Below are positions 26,731-35,243 of a stretch of 62,228 nt of DNA, in pieces (within the stretch, counting starts at the first letter, position 1; each line of letters starts with the position of its first letter). The stretch comes from Planctomycetota bacterium (GTDB lineage Bacteria > Planctomycetota > UBA1135 > UBA2386), in NCBI GenBank assembly GCA_020848735.1, contig JADLHO010000010.1:1-62228 (forward strand). The letters run 5' to 3'. A model generated the notes under the pieces. It was given only the letters and a program-made list of their open reading frames with translations. It was not told the origin of the DNA and did not search any database. The translations under genes were made by a program, and so were the position numbers.

Positions 26731-29328
26731 TCAGCGGAGCAGGCGGAAGCCCGTCCGGCCGAAGGCCGCGGGCAGCTGCTGCACCGGCTCGAGCGTGAAG
26801 TCGAGCCCCGTGAGGTTCGTCGCATCGCTCGCGATCTCGACGAGCTCCGGCGTGTCCGAGTTCGGCCAGATGCCGAAGATCTCGCTCTCGTCGCCGATGA
26901 GGTCGTCGTTGTCGCGATCGGTGCCGGCGACGAGCAGGTAGCTCCCCACCGCGATCGGCGAGTCCGAGGACGACTGCATCGTGTACTGGAAGCTCTGCGC
27001 CGCGCTGGTCTGCGTCTGGAAGACCGTGGTCAGCGAATCGAGGTCGACGAGCAGCACGTAGATGATGTCGGTGTTCGCCGCGGTGCCCACGCTCATCGAG
27101 ACGGTGACGCGCTTGCCGGTCGCGCCGGTCGCGGCGATGTCGACGAACGCGGAGTAGTCGCCTGCCGGCAGGACGCCGCGCGTCACGGCGAGTTGGAGTC
27201 GATCATGCGTGATCGATCCGCCACCCCCGGCGGCGACGAACGTCGCCGCGAGCCATCCCGTCGGTTGGCCGGCGGTGTAGCCGATCGTGCTGTTCGCGAC
27301 ATCGACGGTCAGCACGCCCGTCCCATCGTTGAAGAGGCTTACCTCTGCGCTGGTGTTGGTCGCGCCGAAGTTCACGCCGCCCGGGGTCGCGCGGAGCACG
27401 GCGCCGATCGGGAACGAGTTGCCGGCGTCGCGCAGCGCGGCGACGGGGTCGACGAGTCCGAACCCGAACGTGTTGTCGCGCCCGGCGGTCCCGAGGTCCT
27501 TCACGTTGGTCGTGAGGAAGGTCTCGAGCTGCGCGGGGGTGAAGTTGGAGTCGACCGCGAGCAGCAGCGAGGCGATGCCCGCGACGTGCGGACACGCCAT
27601 CGAGGTGCCGTTCTCGAAGACGTAGATGGGATTGCGGCTGACGTCGACCGAGCACGACAGCACGCCGTCGCCATAGCTGTCGCCGTTCTGGTCGACGGTC
27701 AGATCACCACCCGGTGCGACGACGTCGACGGTCGGCCCGGTGTTGGAGTAGGGCGCGAGCTGCTCGTCGAAGCGCACGGCGCCCACGGAGAGGTTGGTCG
27801 AATACGAGGCGGGGTAGCCCGGCGCGCTCGTCGCCTCGTTGCCCGCCGCGCAGATCACGAAGAGCCCGGCCGCGCGCGCATCCGCGTAGACCTGCTCCTC
27901 GACCGTGCTGCTCGACGGCCCGCCGAGGCTCATGTTCACCACGTCGGCGCGGCCCTTCGGCACGGCCGGCGCCTGCGGCGTGGTTCCCGAGGCATTGGAC
28001 AGCCCCGCCGCGTACTTGACCGCCTCGAGGATGTCGGCCGAGGTGCCGCCGCCCTGCCCGAGCGCGCGCAGCGCCATCAGCTTGCAGGCCCAGTCCACGC
28101 CGGCCACGCCCGTACCGTCGTTGCTCCTGGCACCGATCGTTCCGGCGACGTGCGTGCCATGCCAGCTGCTATTCGGCGGCTGCGAGAGATCGCCGGCGTC
28201 CTCCGGATCGTTGTCGATGCCGTTGCCGTCGCGCGCGCGGGCCGCGGAGCTGATGAAGTCGTAGCCCTGCACGAGACGCCCCGAGAACTCGGGATGCGTG
28301 CTCACGATGCCGGTGTCGATGATGGCGACGACGATCGACGCACTGCCGGTCGTCTCCGTCCAGGCCTGGTCCATCCGCAGCTGCGCGTAATGCCACTGCA
28401 GGCGGTAGTAGGGATCGTTGGGCTCGAGGGGCGGCCGCGTGACCGGCACGGCAGGTCCGCCGACCGCGAAGCGCAGCCAGTTCGGACTCGCGGCGCGCAC
28501 GCCCGGCAGCCGCTCCGCGCGGAGTGCGGCGAGGCAGGTCTCCATCTCGAGACTCCACTCCACCGGTGCGCCGCTCGCGACGCTCACGAAGGACTCCGCG
28601 GACCGCACGCGGTGCACGCCGAGATCGCTCGCGCCGCGCGGCGCCAGCGGCTGCAGTTCGAGACCCGCCAGGGCGAGGTCACCGGGCTCGATCGGCACCG
28701 TCTTCGTGCGCTGCATCACGACGACCTCACCCGCGGCCATCGGGTGGCCGGCGCCGAGCCAGGCCGCCTGCACCGCGTTGCGCTGCTCAGGCGCGTTCGC
28801 GCGGACCGGCAACACGAGCACATCCTGGACATCCGTCCGATCGGCGACGGGCAGGGCTTCGATGGACCAGCTGCAGGCGGCGCCGTCGGCTGCCACGCAG
28901 AGATCGAGTTCGAGGGCGGCTTCGACCACGAGCGTGCGATCGCTGCCCGCGTCCACGCGCGCGGCGAGGCGTCCGGTCCGCGACTCGAGCAGATGGAGGC
29001 TCGCGCGCCCGTCGGCGATGAAGCGGAGCGCGAGCCGGCCCGGCGTGAGCTCCGCGCGGCGCACGTCGCGCGGATCGCCCGCTCCGACCACGCCCTCGAG
29101 CCTCCGGCCGACGGCCATCGCACCGACGGCGCGGGCGTGGAACCAATCGTCGTCGCCGCGCTCGTCGAGCTGCTCTCCGCCGCCCACCCCGAGTTGCGGG
29201 ATGGTGAGCGTTCCCGAGAGGCGCGGACCGGTGGGACCTCCGCCGCCACCGCCACCGCCGCAGCCGGCGACGACGAAGGCGAAGAGGAGGACTGGAGCGG
29301 ACAGACTGCGGGGCAGAGTGGAACGCAT
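26731..29328 (-). CDS. subtilisin-like serine protease lipoprotein (S8)
   Basis: I start at ATG 29328, which gives the lipoprotein signal MRSTLPRSLSAPVLLFAFVVAGC (lipobox Cys at residue 23). In-frame ATGs at 29340, 29352 and 29403 are alternatives. A Gly run and an N-terminal beta region (~40-180) are followed by an inhibitor-like propeptide (~180-300). The S8 domain has Asp338 (IIDTGI), His390 (HGTHVAG), Asn497 (AAGNEATSAPGYPA) and Ser576 (NGTSMACPHVAG), a complete triad. The C-terminus (~640-865) holds beta-sandwich segments and a DRDNDDLIGDESEIFGIWP strand seen on other secreted S8 enzymes. It is likely anchored in the envelope and degrades external protein. Confidence 0.88.
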   Translation of the reverse strand: MRSTLPRSLSAPVLLFAFVVAGCGGGGGGGGPTGPRLSGTLTIPQLGVGGGEQLDERGDDDWFHARAVGAMAVGRRLEGVVGAGDPRDVRRAELTPGRLALRFIADGRASLHLLESRTGRLAARVDAGSDRTLVVEAALELDLCVAADGAACSWSIEALPVADRTDVQDVLVLPVRANAPEQRNAVQAAWLGAGHPMAAGEVVVMQRTKTVPIEPGDLALAGLELQPLAPRGASDLGVHRVRSAESFVSVASGAPVEWSLEMETCLAALRAERLPGVRAASPNWLRFAVGGPAVPVTRPPLEPNDPYYRLQWHYAQLRMDQAWTETTGSASIVVAIIDTGIVSTHPEFSGRLVQGYDFISSAARARDGNGIDNDPEDAGDLSQPPNSSWHGTHVAGTIGARSNDGTGVAGVDWACKLMALRALGQGGGTSADILEAVKYAAGLSNASGTTPQAPAVPKGRADVVNMSLGGPSSSTVEEQVYADARAAGLFVICAAGNEATSAPGYPASYSTNLSVGAVRFDEQLAPYSNTGPTVDVVAPGGDLTVDQNGDSYGDGVLSCSVDVSRNPIYVFENGTSMACPHVAGIASLLLAVDSNFTPAQLETFLTTNVKDLGTAGRDNTFGFGLVDPVAALRDAGNSFPIGAVLRATPGGVNFGATNTSAEVSLFNDGTGVLTVDVANSTIGYTAGQPTGWLAATFVAAGGGGSITHDRLQLAVTRGVLPAGDYSAFVDIAATGATGKRVTVSMSVGTAANTDIIYVLLVDLDSLTTVFQTQTSAAQSFQYTMQSSSDSPIAVGSYLLVAGTDRDNDDLIGDESEIFGIWPNSDTPELVEIASDATNLTGLDFTLEPVQQLPAAFGRTGFRLLR

Positions 29329-29475
29329 GGCGAGGCGCATGGGGCAGCGCATGGACGAGGAGCGCACCGAACGTGCGGCGCGTGAGCGGAACAGCGGGGT
29401 CATTGAAGCGCCGCCGCACGCCCTCGTCGATCGCCGACTTGCCCCGCGCCCGCGGTGCGCCGACGCTGCCGCCGC

Positions 29476-29880
29476 ATGAAACGCGCGATCAACCCCGCGG
29501 AGCTGTGCCGTCCCGTCGGCTTCCAACACGGTTGGCTCGTCGAGAGCGGCGGTGGCGCCCGCACGCTCTACCTCGCGGGACAGTGCGACTACGACCAGGC
29601 GGGTGCGGTGCGGCACCGCGGCGATCTCGTCGGCCAGCTCCGCGGCGCGATGGCGAACATCGGCCACGTGTTGCGCGATGCCGGCATGACCTTCGACGAC
29701 GTCGTGCAGCTCGACTTCTACGTCCGCAGCCGCGACGACTACGCGGCGGCCCGGCGCGAGATCGGCGCGGCGTGGAAGACGCTCTGCGGACGCCACTACC
29801 CCGCGATGGCGATGTTCATGGTCGTGTCGCTGCTCGACCCGGAGGCGCTGATCGAGATCCAGGGCATCGCGGCGCAGTGA
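29476..29880 (+). CDS. RidA/YjgF-family protein
   Basis: A 134-residue protein with the RidA fold: LYLAGQCDYDQ, LRGAMANIGHVLRDAGMTFDD, VVQLDFYVRS and the end VVSLLDPEALIEIQGIAA. Classical RidA hydrolyses reactive enamine/imine intermediates from PLP enzymes. Here the catalytic Arg region of true RidA is not evident near the end, so this is better called a RidA-subfamily member. I use ATG 29476 (MKRAINPAEL). It is divergent from the subtilase gene and convergent with the next gene. Confidence 0.85.
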   Translation: MKRAINPAELCRPVGFQHGWLVESGGGARTLYLAGQCDYDQAGAVRHRGDLVGQLRGAMANIGHVLRDAGMTFDDVVQLDFYVRSRDDYAAARREIGAAWKTLCGRHYPAMAMFMVVSLLDPEALIEIQGIAAQ

Positions 29881-29890
29881 TGCACGGACC

Positions 29891-30475
29891 TCAGAACTGC
29901 ACGCCGCCGCCCAGGCTGAGGAAGCCGCCGTAGCCCACGGTCTCCGTCGGCCAGCCCCAGAGGAAGGCGCCCAGGGCGATCTCGCCGACCGCGACGCGGG
30001 CGACTTCGATGCCGAAGGTCGCACGCACGATGCCGAGCGCGCCGCCGCTGTCCTGGACGAGCGAGTCGAAGTCGAACACGGCGGCGCCGGCGCCGATGCC
30101 GATCCGCGGCGAGATCGCGAAGTTCTCGCCGCCGCTGCGCACGCCGATCGACGCGATGGCGCCGAGCAGATGCGTGTCGACGCCCGCGCCCGTGAACGCG
30201 TCGCTGTGGCTCGTGGTCGCGTAGAAGGGCTCGACGGCGAACGTCGTGCCTTCCTCGTCGACGTCTTCCAGCCTGGCCGCGAGCCAGAGGCCGTCCCCGG
30301 TGTCGAGCTCGGCGTCGAACTCGCGACCACCCCGCAGCTCGAACTCGTCGAGGTCGGCTTCGACGCTGAGCGCCGGCACCCAGGCGGCCGTCACCGCGTG
30401 CCGATCGAACCCGAGCGAACATGCCGGGGAGAGCGCGGCGCTGACGAGCGACACGACGAGCGCGAGGCGACGCAT
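29891..30475 (-). CDS. small exported envelope protein, probable beta-barrel-like
   Basis: Starts at ATG 30475 (MRRLALVVSLVSAALSPAC). The signal ends in SPAC, a borderline lipobox. The mature ~175 residues alternate hydrophobic and polar residues with many Gly and aromatic strands (FELRGGREFDAELDTGDGLWLAA, SIGVRSGGENFAISPRIGIG, GYGGFLSLGGGVQF). The C-terminal Phe and strand pattern suggest an outer-membrane-type beta structure. No family recognised. It sits 42 bp downstream of the SBBP/HAF gene on the same strand. Confidence 0.65.
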   Translation of the reverse strand: MRRLALVVSLVSAALSPACSLGFDRHAVTAAWVPALSVEADLDEFELRGGREFDAELDTGDGLWLAARLEDVDEEGTTFAVEPFYATTSHSDAFTGAGVDTHLLGAIASIGVRSGGENFAISPRIGIGAGAAVFDFDSLVQDSGGALGIVRATFGIEVARVAVGEIALGAFLWGWPTETVGYGGFLSLGGGVQF

Positions 30476-30517
30476 GCCGCGCAGGTTCGCGCGGCGCATC
30501 GCCCTGGGCAAGCCTGC

Positions 30518-33500
30518 TCAGAGGATGCGGATCTCGAGCCCGTTGCTCGCGCCGATCGCGCCGCTCGGCGCCGCGGCATCCGCGCAGATGACCTGTGTGA
30601 ACAGCGAGCCGGCGCTCAGCGCCGGGGGCAGGGCGAAGGTCAGGCGCGCACGGCCGTCGGCGCCGAGCGCGAAACCCGCGCTGATCGGCGACTGCACGAG
30701 CAGGTGGCAGGTGCCGAGGATCGGGGTCTGTGCGGGAGCCAGTCCGAGCAGCAGGATCGAGCTCGCGCCGGCGGGGCCATCACCGATCAGGAGCGAGAAG
30801 GTCTCGCCGGCCGCGGGCCGACCGTCGCCGGCGAGGATCGGAGTGCGGCCGTTGCCGCCGGGGCAGCCCTGGCCGTAGCGCAGCGACGCGATCGGATCGA
30901 GGCGGAACACGACGGCGCTCGTCGTGTCCGCCGAGCGGCCGCGTCCGACGATCTGACCGTGGTCGTTGATCGCTGCCGCTTCCTCGAGCGACCAGCCGAG
31001 CACGTCGGCGGGCTCGATCAGCTTCGCGAGCTCCTGCATGCCGCGGGTCGCCGAATGGAGGAAGGCCCGCTTGCCGGTCCCGCCGCGCGCTGCCGAGAAG
31101 CCGACCACCTGCCCGAGGTCGTTGATCCCGGAGCCCACGCTGTGGACGTCGCCCGGCAGCGTTCCGAGGTCGACCATCGCCGTGCCGTCGATCCGGAACG
31201 CATGCGGCGCCGCGAAGCCCAGGTCGGCGGACACACCGCAGATCTGGCCGTGCTCGTTCACGTCGTTCGCCGTCGACCACGCGTGGCCGGGCAGCGCGCC
31301 GAGGTCGCGCATCGCGGCGCCGGCCTGCCACGCGAAGGCGCGACGTCCACCGCTGCTCACGAAGGACTCGCCGACGACGAGGCCGTGGCGATTGATCGCG
31401 TACGCGTAGCTCGCGGAGCCGCCGAGCGTGCCGAGGTTCACCATGCCGGCGGCCTGCGTCCACACGAAGGCACGGCCGTAGCCGAGCGTCGAGTAGCGCG
31501 TCGTCGTGCCTACCACCTGCCCGAGATCGTTGACGTCGGCGGCCGTCGAGTTCGCGAAGCGCGCCTGCGGCACGTTCGTGTGGTGCGTCATGAAGACGTT
31601 CTCGAAGCCGATGCCGCCGGTGATGAGTCCGGACGGGCTGATCGCGGTCACGTCGTTGGCGGCGACGACCTGGAAGCCGGCGTAGTCGGAGTGGAAGAAC
31701 GCCGTGCCCGCGACTCCGACCGCGATGCCGTCGTCGTTGATGTCGCTCACCGCGACCGACGTGTAGGGAGCGACCGCCAGCACGCGCATCGCGTAGGTGG
31801 GGCCGGCCCAGACCTCGATCGTCGCGCTCTTGCTGCCGACGAAGGAACTCGCCGTGATCGACACCGTGCCGTCCGGCGCGGTGGCGGGAATCGCGTAGGT
31901 GAACGCCGCGTGACGTGCGCCGGCAGGCACGAGGACCGTCGGCGGCAGCGCGATCGACGAAGTCGGCGTGCCGCTCAACGTCACGAGCACACCGCCGCTC
32001 GGCGCCGGGCCGTCCACGGTCACCGTCCCCGTCTGCAGCGTGCCGCGGCGCGCGCGCGTGACGCCCATGCCGAGGTAGGCGAGGCCGAGGAACGCATCGT
32101 CGACCCGCACGACGAACGCATCGGTCTGTCCCGCGCGCGCGGGCTGCACGACCCCCGGCGTGGGTGTGATCACCGAGGACGACGAGCCGTGCCCGGCGAG
32201 CCACGCCGAACCGTTGCCGTCGATCGCGAGCCCTGCGAGCGAATGCGAGCCGATGGCCGCGAGCTGCTCGCTGCACCAGGCGCGGCCGTCGGGAGCCATC
32301 GTCACGACGCGGGAACCGTTCTGCGTTCCGCCGCCGGGGACCCGCCCCGCGTGGAGCAGCACCGGATAGCCCGCGGCGTCCACGCGGAGGTCGACCACCG
32401 CGTCGCCGAGCTGGGGCACGCCGACGAGCGTGCTCCAGCGCAACGTCGTGAGGTTGAAGTCGAGGCGCGAGAGGAAGCCCTCCGAGTCGGCGGAGGTGTC
32501 GCTCGCACCCGGCCAGGCCCAGACCATCGCATCGGTCGTGCGCGGGAAGTCCTTCCGCCGGGTTCCACCCGCGACGTAGACGTCGCCGCCGGTGCTCGCG
32601 AAGGCGACGGCGTTCGGCACCGAGGGGAAGCGCGTCGAGGCGATGACCGACGAGAGGGCCGGGTCGAAGATCGTGACGTAGCCCTGATCCGCGGGGTTCG
32701 TGTCGTAGGCGCCCTGGCTCACGGGGTGGTTCGCGCTGCTCGTGCTGCCGCCGACGAGCACGAGACCGATGGAGTCGATCGACAGGCACTCGGCGCGATC
32801 GCTGCCCGCGCCGCCGAAGTAGCTCAGGGTCTGGAGCGTGCCGGTTCGGCCGTACTTCGCGAGGTACGCGTCGTCGTAACCGCCGAGTCCGGTCTGCATC
32901 GCGTTCTGCACCGGCAGGTCGGTCGACGTGGTCGAGCCGACGACCAGCGCCTCGCTCGTGGTGTCGAGCACGACGTCGCCGCCGAACGCGAGGTTGCCCG
33001 AGAGTCCGCTCCAGAGTTCGCGACCGCTGCCGCCGAGATACGTCGAGAACACGAAGCCGCCGCCGTTCGCCTGCAGGCGGCAGACGAAGGCGTCGTAGCC
33101 GCCGCCCTTCGTCGGCTGCGCGGCGTTCGCCGTGACGGGGAAGTCCGTCGCGTCGGTGTAGCCGGTGATCACCGGCTCCTGCGCGGCATCGACCGCGATC
33201 GCGACGCCCGCCTCGAACTGGTTGTAGACCGCGCCCGAGCCGCCGAGGTACGCGGCCCACAGGAGGTTCGCACCGCTGGGATCGAGCTTGGCGACGAAGG
33301 CGTCGTACACGCCGTCGATGGCGCGGCCGAGACCGCCCTGCTGCGGGAAGTCGGCCGAGGCCGTCTGTCCCACGACGTACGCGTTGCGCTGCGGGTCGAC
33401 CGCGATGTCGAGCACGTAGTCCCAGTTGCTGCCGCCGAGCCAGGTCGCGTAGCCGACGATCGGGTCGATCACGAGCGGGTGCGCCGGGTCGATCGCGCCG

Positions 33501-34132
33501 AGCGCGAAGCCGAACGCGTGGTCGCCGCGCAGCTCGTAGGCCACGTCGACGGGCACGCGCTCGTCGCCGATGAGCTGATAGGCGATCGGTGCGTCCTGCG
33601 CGACGAGCCCCGTGGCGGTGACGATCTCGAGGCGCCCCTCCGCGAGGCGCAGCGTGCCGCCCGTCACGTCGACCGTGAGGCCGATGGCATCGGCGCCCGG
33701 TGCGAACTCGAAGTCGTACTCCGCCCGACCATCGCCGTCGCGCAGCACGAGATCGACTCCCGGTCGCACGTCATGCCAGCGCAGGCGCCCGCAGCGCGGC
33801 ACGTCGCGGATCCATCGCGAGGGGTCGTTGCCGCGCAGGTATCGCGCACGCCCGGCGAGTTCGAGTTCCTCGCTCGGCGTGCTCGTGCGCCCCGCGCGCG
33901 GCGCGAAGCGCAGCACGCTCGCGGACTCGCCCGAGGTGCGCAGCGTGAAGCCGTCGCGCGCCGCGAACAGCGCGTAGCCGGGCGCGCGCGCGACGTGCGT
34001 CCAATGCGCATCGGTCTGGCCGAGGTTGCGCTCGAACGCGAGTGGGATGCGGACGGTCGCCGTGGCCTGCGCGGACAGCGGGGCGACGAGCGATGCGGCG
34101 AGAGCCGGAGCGAGCGAGCGGAATCGGAGCAT
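30518..34132 (-). CDS. giant secreted SBBP / HAF repeat protein with shared C-terminal module
   Basis: Signal peptide ~1-22. Residues ~28-230 match the N-terminal domain of SBBP proteins (DUF7948-like: FERNLGQTDAHWTHVARAPG, IAYQLIGDERVPVDVAYEL, PLVIDPIVGYATWLGG). Then come SBBP propeller repeats (YLGGSGAVYNQFEAGVAIAVD, VVGSTTSTDLPVQNAM), an Ig-like segment and six or so HAF-type repeats (RAFVWTQAAGMVNLGTLGG, INDLGQVVGFSAARGG). The last ~120 residues (LRYGQGCPGGNGRTPILAG ... to the end) are the C-terminal module shared with other proteins here. Surface adhesion or matrix structure is likely; no enzyme motif seen. Confidence 0.85.
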   Translation of the reverse strand: MLRFRSLAPALAASLVAPLSAQATATVRIPLAFERNLGQTDAHWTHVARAPGYALFAARDGFTLRTSGESASVLRFAPRAGRTSTPSEELELAGRARYLRGNDPSRWIRDVPRCGRLRWHDVRPGVDLVLRDGDGRAEYDFEFAPGADAIGLTVDVTGGTLRLAEGRLEIVTATGLVAQDAPIAYQLIGDERVPVDVAYELRGDHAFGFALGAIDPAHPLVIDPIVGYATWLGGSNWDYVLDIAVDPQRNAYVVGQTASADFPQQGGLGRAIDGVYDAFVAKLDPSGANLLWAAYLGGSGAVYNQFEAGVAIAVDAAQEPVITGYTDATDFPVTANAAQPTKGGGYDAFVCRLQANGGGFVFSTYLGGSGRELWSGLSGNLAFGGDVVLDTTSEALVVGSTTSTDLPVQNAMQTGLGGYDDAYLAKYGRTGTLQTLSYFGGAGSDRAECLSIDSIGLVLVGGSTSSANHPVSQGAYDTNPADQGYVTIFDPALSSVIASTRFPSVPNAVAFASTGGDVYVAGGTRRKDFPRTTDAMVWAWPGASDTSADSEGFLSRLDFNLTTLRWSTLVGVPQLGDAVVDLRVDAAGYPVLLHAGRVPGGGTQNGSRVVTMAPDGRAWCSEQLAAIGSHSLAGLAIDGNGSAWLAGHGSSSSVITPTPGVVQPARAGQTDAFVVRVDDAFLGLAYLGMGVTRARRGTLQTGTVTVDGPAPSGGVLVTLSGTPTSSIALPPTVLVPAGARHAAFTYAIPATAPDGTVSITASSFVGSKSATIEVWAGPTYAMRVLAVAPYTSVAVSDINDDGIAVGVAGTAFFHSDYAGFQVVAANDVTAISPSGLITGGIGFENVFMTHHTNVPQARFANSTAADVNDLGQVVGTTTRYSTLGYGRAFVWTQAAGMVNLGTLGGSASYAYAINRHGLVVGESFVSSGGRRAFAWQAGAAMRDLGALPGHAWSTANDVNEHGQICGVSADLGFAAPHAFRIDGTAMVDLGTLPGDVHSVGSGINDLGQVVGFSAARGGTGKRAFLHSATRGMQELAKLIEPADVLGWSLEEAAAINDHGQIVGRGRSADTTSAVVFRLDPIASLRYGQGCPGGNGRTPILAGDGRPAAGETFSLLIGDGPAGASSILLLGLAPAQTPILGTCHLLVQSPISAGFALGADGRARLTFALPPALSAGSLFTQVICADAAAPSGAIGASNGLEIRIL

Positions 34133-34260
34133 GGCGTGACCTCAGCGGTGGCGAGGGCAAGGCCCGTGCCCTCGACCTGCGCGTGCGGGATCCGGGAAGA
34201 CCGCCGCGATCGGCGTGCGGAATGCGTGCGCGGCGCGTGCGGTCGGCGCACGCGAGCGGT

Positions 34261-35151
34261 TCACGGCGCCGGGACCGCCCGCTCGTCGAGCCCGCCGAGG
34301 CCGAAGCTCCGCATCGCCGCGAGGGCGCCGTCGCGCGTCGCGAAGACCGCGACGAAGCGGTTCTTGTGGCAGAAGCGCGCACCGGGCACGCCGGTGACCG
34401 CCTCGAGCGCCTCGTCGACGAGGCCCGCCCAGCTCGCGGGCAAGGGGAGCTTCTGGCCGAAGCTGCCCGGCTCGGGCGGGATCGCGAGGACGCGCCACGC
34501 CCCTTCGACCGGCATCAACGCGAACTCGCTCGGGTGGTCGATGCCGCCGAACTCGAAGTACGCCCCCTTCCAGGGCAGGTACTCGTCGAAGAACAGCGTG
34601 CGGCGCCCGGCCGCCACCGCGTCGTCCATCGCGCGGCGGACCGCGAGTCGGGCGCGTTGCGAGCGCGCGAAGCCGGCGCGGAGACCGCGGAGGTGCCGCA
34701 TCGCGAACGCCACCGCGTCGCGGTACCGCGTGTCGAGGTCACGGCTCTCGTCGGGGTCGTCGTTGAAGGCGCCGACGATCGACGTGAAGCAGGGCACGCC
34801 GTGGGTCGGCGTCTTGCGTCCGGTGTCGATCGCGTCGACGTGATCGACGAGATGCTCGCGCAGATGCATCGAGAGCTGGGCATCGACGTCCCCCCGCCCG
34901 GTCAACCAGTCGAGCACCATGCCGGCGGAGCTGCGGTCGCCGCGGTACTCGGCCTGGTGGTGGTCGAAGCGCCCGCGGGCGGGATCGAACTCGCCGCCGA
35001 CGTCGAAGACGAGATCGCAGCGCGCGAGCACCCCGAGATCCCGCGTGCGGACGACGCTGGCCTCGCGGTCGTGGAACTCGCGGATGAGCGCAAGGGCGAG
35101 GACGTCATCGGCATGGAAGCCGCCGGAATGGGTGCCGCAGAGGACGGTCAT
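34261..35151 (-). CDS. MYG1-family (UPF0160) DHH-like metal-dependent protein
   Basis: Starts at ATG 35151 (MTVLCGTHSGGFHADDVLA). It has the MYG1 motifs THSGGFHADD, CDLVFDVGGEFDPARGRFDHH (DHH-like metal site), VDAIDTG and the C-terminal FFDEYLPWKGAYFEF and ARFCHKNRFVAVF. Eukaryotic MYG1 is reported to be a 3'-5' RNA exonuclease; the bacterial role is inferred from the shared metal-binding residues. Length (296 aa) is usual. It is divergent from the 1119-residue protein gene, with a 92-bp spacer. It is cytoplasmic, with no signal. Confidence 0.9.
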   Translation of the reverse strand: MTVLCGTHSGGFHADDVLALALIREFHDREASVVRTRDLGVLARCDLVFDVGGEFDPARGRFDHHQAEYRGDRSSAGMVLDWLTGRGDVDAQLSMHLREHLVDHVDAIDTGRKTPTHGVPCFTSIVGAFNDDPDESRDLDTRYRDAVAFAMRHLRGLRAGFARSQRARLAVRRAMDDAVAAGRRTLFFDEYLPWKGAYFEFGGIDHPSEFALMPVEGAWRVLAIPPEPGSFGQKLPLPASWAGLVDEALEAVTGVPGARFCHKNRFVAVFATRDGALAAMRSFGLGGLDERAVPAP

Positions 35152-35227
35152 CGATCGAAGGTGGGACGGCGCTCGCCGCGCTTCCAGGTCGTGATCCAAG
35201 CGACGACGGGCATCGGCGGCGGCGGGG

Positions 35228-35233
35228 TATTCT
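35228..35233 (+). promoter_or_regulatory. candidate -10 element (TATTCT)
   Basis: TATTCT ends 10 bp before ATG 35244, in the spacer divergent from the MYG1 gene. This is consistent with a nearly leaderless transcript. Confidence 0.45.
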
Positions 35234-35243
35234 GCGCGCCCCG

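Noticed and set aside
30170..34843. 1557-codon open frame on the plus strand opposite the SBBP/HAF gene
   Set aside because: Its product is Arg/Ala/His-rich without domains, and it is a mirror of the real gene. Long antisense frames are expected at this GC content.
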